Translations under genes and position numbers: made by a program | Source: Dirofilaria immitis | Lineage: Eukaryota; Nematoda; Chromadorea; Rhabditida; Onchocercidae | NCBI GenBank assembly: GCA_024305405.1 | Contig: JAKNDB010000092.1 | Span: 845,001 to 909,000, forward strand | DNA length: 64,000 nucleotides | Direction of reading: 5' to 3' | Notes under the pieces: generated by a model | The model's database searches: none | Told to the model about the DNA's origin: nothing | Seen by the model: the letters and a program-made list of their open reading frames with translations, nothing else | Part shown: one piece after another, positions 54,047 to 64,000 of the stretch | Numbering within the stretch: the first letter of the stretch is position 1 | Layout of the letters: every line of letters starts with the position of its first letter

Positions 54047-54616
54047 TAATTAATGGATGAATTTATGAGTTGTCTCTCATTCTTCTTAAATTTCTTTTAA
54101 TTCAATTATATAGATGGTTATTGATGTAAAAATAGAATTTTCCAATATTTTAAATTATCAATTATCGAATAAAAGTTAGCTTTTTTTATGATAATGGTAG
54201 AAATTGTTAATTCTGTTTGCTTTATATATCTTTATTATATTGTAAATAAGATATGTTGAAATTGCTTCAAATTTTTCAATTATTTTAGATTAAAACATTT
54301 AAGTAATGTATACAATTCAGGTATAATTATTTTTAAAGCAATAAATTTCTTATCCTGAACACATTTAGCTATCGTTGGAATTGATTGGATGGCCGCTATT
54401 TAATTGCCTAATGAAAATTTTAATAAAATTGCATGAAATAAATGATTGCAAACATGTATTAAATTATAATTAAACCCTATAATTATGTGAATTTTGATTT
54501 TCAATGATTTATAATAAAATTAAAAATAATAAAAATTAAAATTTTTAAATTTTATTACAAATTTTTATTTTTGATAATTAATTTAGAACAAGCGAAATAG
54601 TTTAATTTTCTGATTT

Positions 54617-55863
54617 ATGCTCGTTTATTTAATCGCAAAATTTATGCAAATAATTAATCATTTTTATGATACTTTTGTTTATTTTATCATTTGTCTTTCA
54701 ACTTTTCAATTTCATTCGTTTAAAAGCTCATCAACCATAATTATTGCAATTAAGCGTAATAATGATGATAATAATTATAGTGATAAGAGTGATTTTTCCG
54801 ATGAGGATTTTTATTGCTATCTTTATGGATTTGACAATGGTAGTAGTTACGGCAAGTGAAAATTAATTAATTAAGATGAACTGTAAAATTACTTAATTAA
54901 ATTGATTATACTGAATATCGAATTATACTAGATACCTAATTTTTATATTTGTTTAATAATATCTCGCCATTTTTATCAGTGATACAAAGAAATCTGATTT
55001 TTTAATTTAAACTTAATTTTTAATTTATTTTTGAATCAAGAAAGGAATAATTTAAAACTCATAATTTATTTTCATATAATCATTTAATGAATAATTACTT
55101 TTAGAAAGTATAAATTTATAAATGTTAATTATTTAATTTGATCCGTGTTCTTGATTTAAAATCTTATAAATTTTTGTTTTATTTTTGTTGAAGACTAAGA
55201 TTTAGAAAGAATTTAAATTCAATTCAAATCTAAAATAATTTGTAATAAGGCTAAATTTAAATCTATCAAATAGATAAATTCTTTTTTCTTAATGTAATAT
55301 TCTAAATTATAATAATGTATTATTTAAGTTGATTATTATTGGTAATGATTATCTAAATTTATCATTTTTATATATCAACTGAACTTTAATTGAATCATTT
55401 TAATGTTGTATAAAATTTTGTTTTACTACTATCTAATACTGTACTTCTGACATTTCGGTCAATGTTAAATATTATTGCGCCACTGTAAAGATTGGTCATA
55501 TATCTAACTTATTACGGTAGGATGAAAATGTGATGAGAATTTGGAGAAGAGGTGTAATGAAGAGAGAAAAGAAAGGAAGGAAATTTATTTGATTATTTGT
55601 TTACACTTTAAAGCAAATGTTGTTGAAATCATTTCTGCATTAGCAAATAATAACTAATTTTAGCTAATTATCTCTTCAACAAGCCCACTAAAATCAGTGT
55701 TTATTAACAAATCAACAAGTGGTGATTATTCGGTACTACAACATGTTGTAATTTCCTATGATTAGGATCAGTTTATGGAAAAGATGAAGCAACAGATGGG
55801 TTAACAAAAGGTCATCTTCAAGGACCTCTCGTTACCCATCTTACTCTAATAAATGACATATAA
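54617..55863 (+). CDS. Small two-exon candidate gene, no family recognised
   Basis: Exon 54617-54839 would begin with an ATG and a hydrophobic segment (FVYFIICLSTF), followed by an acidic stretch NNYSDKSDFSDEDFYCYLYG. A GTAGTA donor at 54840 leaves phase 1. An acceptor TCCTATGATTAG ends at 55765 and the next exon, 55766-55863, continues in phase as SVYGKDEATDGLTKGHLQGP and stops with TAA. The total is about 106 residues. Without splicing, the first exon reads SSYGK and stops. Composition of both exons is protein-like compared with the surrounding DNA. The first Met could be wrong, since an AAAAG acceptor within the exon is also possible. Function unknown. Confidence 0.4.
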
Positions 55864-56230
55864 AATAATACTCCCTCTTATCATTTATTCATTCCTATCT
55901 ACAACTTTCTTTCAACTTAATTACTTTATCAAATTTCGCAACTGCTTTTTTTTATTGCATTAGGCAAGATGAAACCTCAATGATCAAATTAACTACGTAA
56001 TAATGCATCATGTAACTTTATTGCACATAAATCGTAATTAACCTTTAACTTGCACCGATCCTGACAATAATTCACAGCATGATGGATTTTATTGTATCGG
56101 ATGCGGCAAGTCTATGTGCTAGGACACTTTATCATACAACAATATTTTCACCATTTTTTCCACTCTAGCGGAATGTATCGTAAATATAAAAGCACGTACA
56201 CCTACACATATATGCAAAAGACACCCATTG

Positions 56231-56262
<32 letters not shown>
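56231..56262 (+). repeat. (ATC)n microsatellite
   Basis: About ten ATC units followed by an AT run; it gives poly-His or poly-Ile shadow frames. Confidence 0.9.
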
Positions 56263-56491
56263 ATATATATAATGTATATGTATATATTTAATGATGTGTA
56301 ATTTTCAAGGATATAATTGAATATTGTGAATGAGGAAGACGAAGAAAAGAAATAATGCCTCAATCAACAATTTCCTCCTTTAAATAAACTACGATGTATA
56401 GAGATGAGTATATATCGTTAAGATATGATAAAAGTAAAATGATGAATTAATTGGTTCATTTCAATAAAAACATATTGTTCGAAATTTGAGA

Positions 56492-56494
<3 letters not shown>

Positions 56495-56535
<41 letters not shown>
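56495..56535 (+). repeat. (TA)n microsatellite
   Basis: About twenty TA units. Confidence 0.95.
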
Positions 56536-56539
<4 letters not shown>

Positions 56540-56585
56540 AAATTTATATCGAAAAATCATAACAAAAGATAAATACCACCATATA

Positions 56586-56611
56586 TTGATTGATTGATTG
56601 ATTGATTGATT
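56586..56611 (+). repeat. (TTGA)n tetranucleotide repeat
   Basis: Six TTGA units and a partial one. Confidence 0.9.
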
Positions 56612-59600
56612 CGTTTGAGATAGATTAATAATATTATAATTTAACTATAAATAATATATGTTATATAATTGATATTAATGAAATATCGTATTTTACGAAA
56701 AATGTTAAACTTTTATTTTAAATAAAAATTTCAAGAAAAATAAGATGAATTAATTTTTTTTGTGATTACAATATTTTATTCAAGTAAATGAAGAAATTAA
56801 TGGAGTAAATTAAGTAAGCTAAAAGTATAAAAATTTATTATTAGACATAATTTCTAATTTATTAAAGTATTAGTCAAGAAATTTGAAATTTCTCGTCTTA
56901 ATTTCTTTGCATTCATACTGAATCTACAAAATCGTTTTGAAAATTATATCAAACTTTGATGATATATGGATTATAATATATTGAACTATATTTCAGCATC
57001 AATTCCCTTCACCAAATTTTAGGATTTCAAACAATTCATATAATTTTCGAAATAGATTTGAAATACTTAATAAATTTATTGAAAATTAATCGATAAAAAA
57101 TCTTTTCTTTTCTTTATATTCCTTCTTAAATTTGATTATCTTTTGAAAAAAATACAATCGTTTACATTTTAGCATTTTTTTAGCACATTTGAATGGGAAT
57201 AAAAACTTGGCACAATGATGATATTATCAAATTGTTAAGATTGTTAGTTAGAAATTGAAAGTTATGAGCATAAATCGGAAATTATTGAAGCTTTTTAACA
57301 ATCACAAAATGTCCTATGTTCTATATAATCCCAAAAGTATCATTTTCGAAGTAATTTCAAAATTTTCAATTCAAATTTGCCTTCATCAACACTATTTAAG
57401 AAAGTTTTTTATTTTTCGCAACGAAAAATAAAAATTGGCAACGATTTATTTTTCGTTTTTTGTTTCCTTTTCTTATTTATTTTATAAAAATATTGAAAAA
57501 AATTAAATATATTTAACAAACATAAATGATTGAATTAAAGAATTTCGAAGTAGAAGCGGTAAAAATTAAAAATTAAATTTCAAAATAGGAACGATTTATT
57601 TTTAAATTTTCATTATTTAAAATTATATATTGTCCAGATTTTTTAACAAATACAAAAATTCAAAAAATATATTTAAATAATTTTGTTGTCTTTTTAATGC
57701 TTTTTTAAAATAATTTTTTCTTTTTAATTTTTTTGCAAAATTCTATTTGTTTAAGGTTTATCTGTTTTTTCATCCTTTTTTGATTGTAAAATTTGTTGCA
57801 ATAAATTTAGAAATAAAAGTAAATAAAAGAAAATGAAAGAAATTCTTTGCTTCAATTTCAAATTATTTAAATGAAATGTTTTAATTAAACTATAAAACTT
57901 TGGTTTCATAAAGTTTAAACAATTTGCATCAATTTTTCGATGAATTTATAACCTTTTTTTTATTCTATTATATGCCATATAATCACTTTACATCCTCTAT
58001 GATTATATTTTATATAATATATTATATGCGGTAATGTTACTATTTGCTTCTCTAAAATTTTTGCTTTAAAATTTTTATCGAAAAAATTAATTATTTTTGA
58101 ATATAAGTGCAGAAATTTTATTATAAGTTTATAACAACTGAATTTTATACAATAACTTTTTCAAAACTCTATTTAAATTAGTAATTATTATTGTCGCAAT
58201 AGAAATAATTTACTTTAATTTTATAATATAAATTGTTGCACTGTAGAATTATTTGATGGATATGCAAATGTAGTAGCCGTCAAAATTTGCAATCATTCCT
58301 ATCATTTTATTATTCTGTCAAAATTTTAACGAAAATTTATGCAAAAATTCCAGCATTTTTAGAAGCATAAATGTCCTTGAACCATTTTAAATAGCAATGA
58401 TCTATTCGTTTTAATCAAAGTAACAATATTTCGTTGATTTTATAGCATATAAATTTGAGCGCCCTATCAAATATTATAGTACCATTAATTTTAAAGCTAA
58501 TTGATGATAAATTTACATATTTCTTACGACAGCATCGATCCTTGTCATTCATTAGTCTTTTTGACATTTTTTTTTTGACAATATATTTACAGTAATATGA
58601 CAGTCTATTTGACATACAAATTTACGGTAATGATATGCTAAAATTGTGATATGTTTATAATGATGCTGATGGCATGAGATAGATTTTAAATTATATCTGA
58701 AAATTTTACATATAAATTAATATGTATATATGTCTGTCGAAGTCTTCGCGATCCCTGATAACCTCATAACTTGTTGATCTCGTATTCGAGAATAGATTAC
58801 CTTGTTTTGCTTTTCGGATAATTTTTGATTGATAAAATATTGCAAAATAAAATTATTTGCTAATGAGAAATCTCGAATTATGAAATGTACGAAAAGATAT
58901 AATTTAGAAATTTCAATTAAAAATCTATTATAAAATGAAATGATGAAGGCAAATAAAGATCGATTTTTGGCAAATTAACTTATGCTGAATTTAGTAATTA
59001 CGAATAATTATCTTGCATTAATTAAATAATCTTGCGAAAATATCAATTGCAATGATATAATGCCTTGTATATGATATCGATGTAATATAAAATTATATTT
59101 AATCATTGATATTTATTACTGATTTTTATTTATTACAAAAAGTAATTAACCTTATAAATGAATAACAATTAAAAGTTGACATTTTTTCTTTAAATAAATG
59201 AGAAACATTATCATTCTTACATATGCATATATTTTTATCAGGTCTTAATCATTAGAATTATTAATTCATTAAAAACCTTTCTAGGCGAAATTATTTGATT
59301 AATTAGTTAAATATTATATATTTGACTATTTCTTCCTTCATTTTAAACAAAATAATTTTAAATAGCTTTAGTGGGATTATTTTAAAATTATAAAAATTTT
59401 TATATTTTAATCAAACGATGAAATTCAAATCAAACAAATGATAAAATACAAAAATTTCAAAAATAAAAATTCACAAAAAATTTCTTTAACAAATAATTCA
59501 TTCATATCGTTCCTTTTTTCCTGAATCTTATCGGAATCGGAATTAAATAAATGGAATAAGGATAAAAATTGAAATTTTTATGTAAAATGAAAAACACAAC

Positions 59601-61194
59601 AAAATCGGGTAATTCTTGCGAAAATTCTCGTGGGAATTTTACCAAACCAGGTCTAGGAATTGAAAATCCGTTAATAACTCATCCAAAAATCTAATCTACT
59701 TTCTATTTATATATGCATATATTGAATGTACATATCTCGCTTTTTCCCACTATATAATTATTAATATTTGATTAAAAGTGAATTGCTGGAAAAGTTAGAA
59801 AGTTTTAAAAATAAAAAATGAGGTCAGAGAGTATGAGAAAGAAAAGAAGAAGTGGAAAAATTGAAGATGAAATTGGAGGAAAAGAGCAAGAAAAGAAGCA
59901 GGGAAATATAAAAGATAACATTAATGATTTTATTCATGTATATTTTTATATTTATATATGCATACGTATATCGTAATCAAATTTGCAAAATCAGGCCACA
60001 AAACCCCTCGGTATGACAATCCCAAAATCCCAAAGTAATTTCATTTCTTCAATTCTATTTTCATTTTCTTTCTTTTCTCACTTTTTCCTTCTCATTTCCT
60101 TCTTTCCTTCATCTTCCTGATTCATTCATTATCGTTTCCTCTATTCAAATCTCTTCGTCATAGTTACCATATCCTCATCTTTCCTATTTTATTTAGTTAT
60201 CTCTTTCATTTCATCGTTATTTATCATTTTTAAGACAAACAACACATATTTGCTATTGATAAATAATTAAATGATTTGAATTTAAATTTTCCTCAAATGG
60301 CTTTTTTGTTTGAAAAAAAAGAAAAATGTAAAAATAAAGATTCAATAAAATTAACGTAGAAAGTTTCGAGTCATGCTATAATTTTTCATTTGTTATTTTG
60401 TGATAAACAAATATATATATTGATAAATGGTGATTTAAATTGAAATATTTATCAATGATTTTTCTTCTGGAATAGCAAAAATATATAAACTTGAAAATTC
60501 CAAATTTAAACCTAAAATTAAATCAAAAATTAATGAATTATCGATAACTCATTGTGTTGCGTATCAATTATTTAAATATAAATTTTTTCAAATGACTTTT
60601 TTAGCAAAAAAGAAAGATATAAATTCAAATATTTAACAAAATTATTACCAAAAAAAAATTTTTAATTAGGCAGAATTTTTTATTTCTTATTTCAAGATAC
60701 AGCTATATGTTCCACTGATAAAATGATAACTCAAATTTAAGTTTTTCTTCATTGATTTTTCTTCCGAAATGGAAATAGAAATATGATATCTAAAAGTCGC
60801 ACACTGAAAGTTAATTCGTAAATTTATCAATAATTTATTGTATTGCATATCAATCATTTGAATATTAATTTTTCTTATTGTTTTTTACTTTTTCTGTAAT
60901 AAAATAAAAGTATGAGTTAAAAAACTCGTTTAAATGGCTGAATTCAAAAAAATTTATTTATGCTTTTGCATTTTTTTCCAAAAAAATCAAAAATAATAGG
61001 TTTAAAGTCAAATTAAAGTTAATGAGTTATCAATAATTACATGATTATATTATTCTTATCATTATTACTGCTATCATTTTATCATTGTCATTTTCATTTA
61101 AATTTAAATTTTTCTTTTTTGAAGAAAATAAAAAGTACAAATTTAAAATTTTAATAAAAACAATAATAAATTTAATAAGTTAAAATTAATAAAA

Positions 61195-61400
61195 ATGCCA
61201 GCAATGACAACAATAATAATAACAATAACAACAGCAAAAGCAATAACGACAACAGCAACAACAACAATAATAATAATAGCAACGACAACAATAATAGCGG
61301 CAAAAACGATAACGGCAACAACAGCAATAATAACAACGATAACAGTAACGACAGCAACAGCAACATCAGCAACAGCGACATCAACGAAAATAATAAATTT
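61195..61400 (+). repeat. AAC/AAT/GCA trinucleotide-rich field
   Basis: Units of ACAACA, AATAAT and GCAACA over about 200 bases. The plus frame reads Thr/Ile/Ala-rich and the minus frame is almost pure Leu/Ser; both are repeat translations rather than genes. A related field lies at 62505-62555. Confidence 0.85.
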
Positions 61401-62558
61401 AAAACTGAATTAGAGGTAATGAGAGTATCAAAATAAGAACAGCAAGACAACAATACATGTCACAATGTATTTTTAAATATATCATTGATAGGTCGCATTA
61501 TCTGATCAATGTCTCAATGACACGCGAAATGATCATTTAGCATTTTTCTTCAATATACATATATATATATATATGTATGTATTAAATAATGAATAGAAGA
61601 AAAGCAAAAGTCAAAAAAGGAAGAAATTAATTAATTTATTTCTTTTTTTTTTTTGTTAAATGAGAATTTGATTCATTTTATTTTTAATTTGGAAATATTT
61701 TTGAAAAATAAAAAATATTACAAAGTGCTGTTTCATCGAAAAAAAAGCGACAATCGCAATCGTATAATTTGGGTGACATGGGAGAGAATTAATGTAATTA
61801 ATGTTTGGCTTTTCTATATGTAATTTGAGAAAACCTTTCAACCATCATCCACTTTTCCAGCATCACTTCTAAAAGTCATTCATTTTGCTATTAGATTACA
61901 AAAAAAAAAAAAATGAAAAATAAAAGAATTAAAAAGAAACAAATAGTTTACAAAGCAATGATAAGCAAAGGAAAAAAACCTAACTTGAAATTAAAAATTT
62001 CAGGTTTTTTTAAAATTTTTGCGCTTTTTTTCCCATTTTTAATTTTGAAAAATTTCAATTTTTCATTTAAATCACTAAAATTGGAATAATTTTTATAATT
62101 TATATAAATGGATTTTTTCAAATGTTTTAATTATTCAATCATTGTAAGTAAAAAGAAGGAAAAAGTTTTTTCTTTTGAATTTCAATTTTTCTTTTATTGG
62201 AAATTTTACATAACACAATTAATTGAAAGGAAACATTATGAAATAAAATTTTCGAAATATTTGCTAATTTTACTTTCTTCGTATTTTTTCAACTTTTGAT
62301 TTAGTAATAGAAAATTAGTTGCAATCTATGAACTCTTTTTTTTTTTCTTCTCAATTAACAGAATTACAATGTAATTTGTGGATTTCAATTTTAATGCCAA
62401 ATTTTGTGGTATTTTCTTCTTTTTTTTGCATTTCATATCATCAATGATTAATTATAAATATTGATTGGCAAATATAATAGCAATAGATAAGAGAAATATT
62501 ATATTGCTAAAACAATAACAATAATAATAGCAACAAAAATAACAATAACAATATTTAC

Positions 62559-62701
62559 TATTGCTAGCAGATATATCACGACGTTGAGCATTTTCACGTT
62601 CATTATGCCAATGATAACTTGATGATTTCTTTGCCCAATGTTCGCATGAATCCGGTAAATGTTTGATTAATCCGGATTCTTGTAATAATTCCAGCAGTGT
62701 T
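62559..62701 (-). CDS. Orphan exon of an unidentified minus-strand gene
   Basis: On the minus strand an acceptor TAATTTTTATAG ends at 62702, and the frame that enters in phase 2 is open for 47 codons to a GTAAAT donor at 62558, leaving phase 1. It reads TLLELLQESGLIKHLPDSCE and then HWAKKSSSYHWHNEREN. Codon use and the amphipathic start look like real protein, and the other frames close. The remaining exons were not found. Upstream ones may lie beyond 64000 and downstream ones in the AT-rich DNA below 62550. Family not recognised. Confidence 0.5.
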
Positions 62702-64000
62702 CTATAAAAATTACTTTTATCATTTTCCGAATTGATTTACGATCTTATTTACTATAATCATTTTCATTTATTTAGTTTTCCATTATGATTGCCAAAAATT
62801 ATTTCATTGGAAATTTTTTCAATGATAAAATTTCGCAAATCGAAAATAAATTTGCAATAGAATTATCTGTTATTAAAAACTGAATAACTGAAAATGATTG
62901 CAATAAACAAAATTATTAATAATTCCGATGTTAATTAGATTTTCATTTTTATTGAAATGTTTCTTTAATGAAAAGTATTATTTTGCAAGTTAGAAAAAAT
63001 TTTATAGTGAGAAGCTGATTAAATTAAAAATGAGTAAGCAAGTGAAATTGCTAATAAATAAATTTTTGAAATGCATAAAATACTTTTAGAAGTTTTTGAA
63101 TATTTCTATCAAATTCTTGAATGCTTTTATATTTTCGTTTCATAGTACTTTTATATTTAGAAAATTAAATAATTTGATGAGTAATTTTGAAATATTTATT
63201 ACAATATTACTATATTTGTATTCGATACTTATTAAATACAATGTTAATTATTTTATATTTCCATTTATTTTATGTTCATAAATTTGAACGATTTAATAGA
63301 TAATCCTAAAATATTTATTATAATATTATTATCTTTATATTCAATAATTTAAGCATAAGCTGATCGAAGAAATTCTATTTGTTAAACAAATCTTAATTCA
63401 AATGAAATATTGAAACCATTAGCATAATGAAAATCTTTCGGATCACCGATTTACAATCGATATGTGTATATTTTATGATAAGCAAAAAGATATATGATAT
63501 AACAAATGATCGAAATAGAAATAAACTAAATCAAATTAAATTAATTGAAATAAATTGCTTTTTTGAACGAATTAGTCATTTCCAATTTAAATGAATTAGT
63601 CATTTATAATTTTACGTTTTGAAATGAAATCCACAAATTTGTCTCATTTTATTTCAATGCAAAAGGATATATATCTGAAAAAAAAACAAACAAACCGAAA
63701 ACTTCGATGGCTTAAATTAATCAAAAATTCGTGCATTTTTAGGCCGCAAAATTTGTTTGATTGTTTTACATAGCATTTATCGTGCATTGTAACACTTCTG
63801 AAGTTATTATCGATTATGCATTAATTAAATTCATTGAATTAATTTGCCCATCTTATCTGATCATCAATGATTTCCTATTATTGAATTTACAGCTACGCTG
63901 CAACTAAAAATTTTTTTAAAAATATTCAATATATCTTCTCACCTTGAACTTATCAAAATAAATTTATCTATTAATTCGCATATCATTGATTTGCTTTTTG
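62702..64000. other. AT-rich DNA to the window end
   Basis: No exon, repeat array or RNA gene was recognised. It may be an intron of the gene whose exon lies at 62559-62701. Confidence 0.5.

Larger units (their letters stand above)
52902..54616. other. Intergenic region upstream of pag-3, probable promoter DNA
   Basis: It holds a 15-bp hairpin (53045-53080), a less AT-rich stretch at 53200-53500 with a CT tract, and an AAT/AAC-rich repeat field at 53706-54046. It lies between two genes that point away from each other, so it should contain both promoters. No exon is supported. Confidence 0.5.
55864..62558. other. Intergenic or intronic region with several microsatellites
   Basis: AT-rich DNA. 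Repeats are (ATC)n at 56231-56262, (TA)n at 56495-56535, (TTGA)n at 56586-56611 and an AAC/AAT/GCA field at 61195-61400. Two short coding-like frames were noticed: a Cys-rich one at 56041-56121 and a 35-codon ORF at 59587-59694. If the exon at 62559-62701 belongs to a large gene, its downstream exons should lie here, but none could be identified. Confidence 0.5.

Noticed and set aside
58735..58815. Slightly GC-richer stretch, two open minus-strand frames
   Set aside because: Neither frame has convincing splice borders and they compete with each other; no support for an exon.
61172..61453. 93-codon Leu-rich and 72-codon Thr/Ile-rich ORFs
   Set aside because: Translations of a trinucleotide repeat field.

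Overview
The window is AT-rich eukaryotic DNA, and nothing in it looks bacterial. The genes are split by GT..AG introns whose acceptors match the nematode TTTTCAG/TTTTAG consensus. Some first exons are preceded by acceptor-like tracts that could take a trans-spliced leader. One gene is a close match to Gfi-1/PAG-3. Together these point to a nematode. Base composition and intron style would suit a filarial or other clade III parasite, but that part is inference.

Layout. 423-5405 (+): a divergent forkhead transcription factor in six exons with an Asn-rich N-terminus. 5406-11561: a gap with a conserved-looking 12-mer present three times. 11562-13821 (-), with candidate 5' exons out to about 16.7 kb: a Cys-rich protein with an EB-like N-terminal part and a WAP-like C-terminal part. 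21133-23409 (-): a five-exon single-pass membrane protein. 25330-33087 (+): a membrane-anchored alpha/beta hydrolase of the HSL/arylacetamide-deacetylase type with an intact catalytic triad. 35101-41356 (+): a 13-exon, very basic Lys/Ser-rich protein that starts with a membrane segment. 47523-52836 (-): the Gfi-1/PAG-3 five-zinc-finger repressor, complete in five exons. 54617-55863 (+): a small two-exon candidate gene. 62559-62701 (-): a single well-bounded orphan exon. The rest is AT-rich intergenic or intronic DNA with microsatellites, hairpins and diverged tandem repeats.

The strongest general observation is a set of single-base frame breaks, mostly in short A or T homopolymers inside real exons. 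They occur in the forkhead gene (2), the hydrolase (1), the Lys/Ser-rich gene (5) and the Cys-rich gene (1). In every case the protein resumes in another frame, and in the two recognisable families it resumes at exactly the residue expected. All intron phases agree once these are allowed for (in the Cys-rich gene, from its fourth resolved exon onward). This looks like homopolymer error in the assembly rather than gene decay, and it explains why the genes show up only as fragments in a plain ORF scan. No CRISPR, rRNA, tRNA, transposase or defence system was recognised. The two transcription factors, the membrane proteins and the hydrolase do not form an obvious pathway; they appear to be ordinary neighbours.
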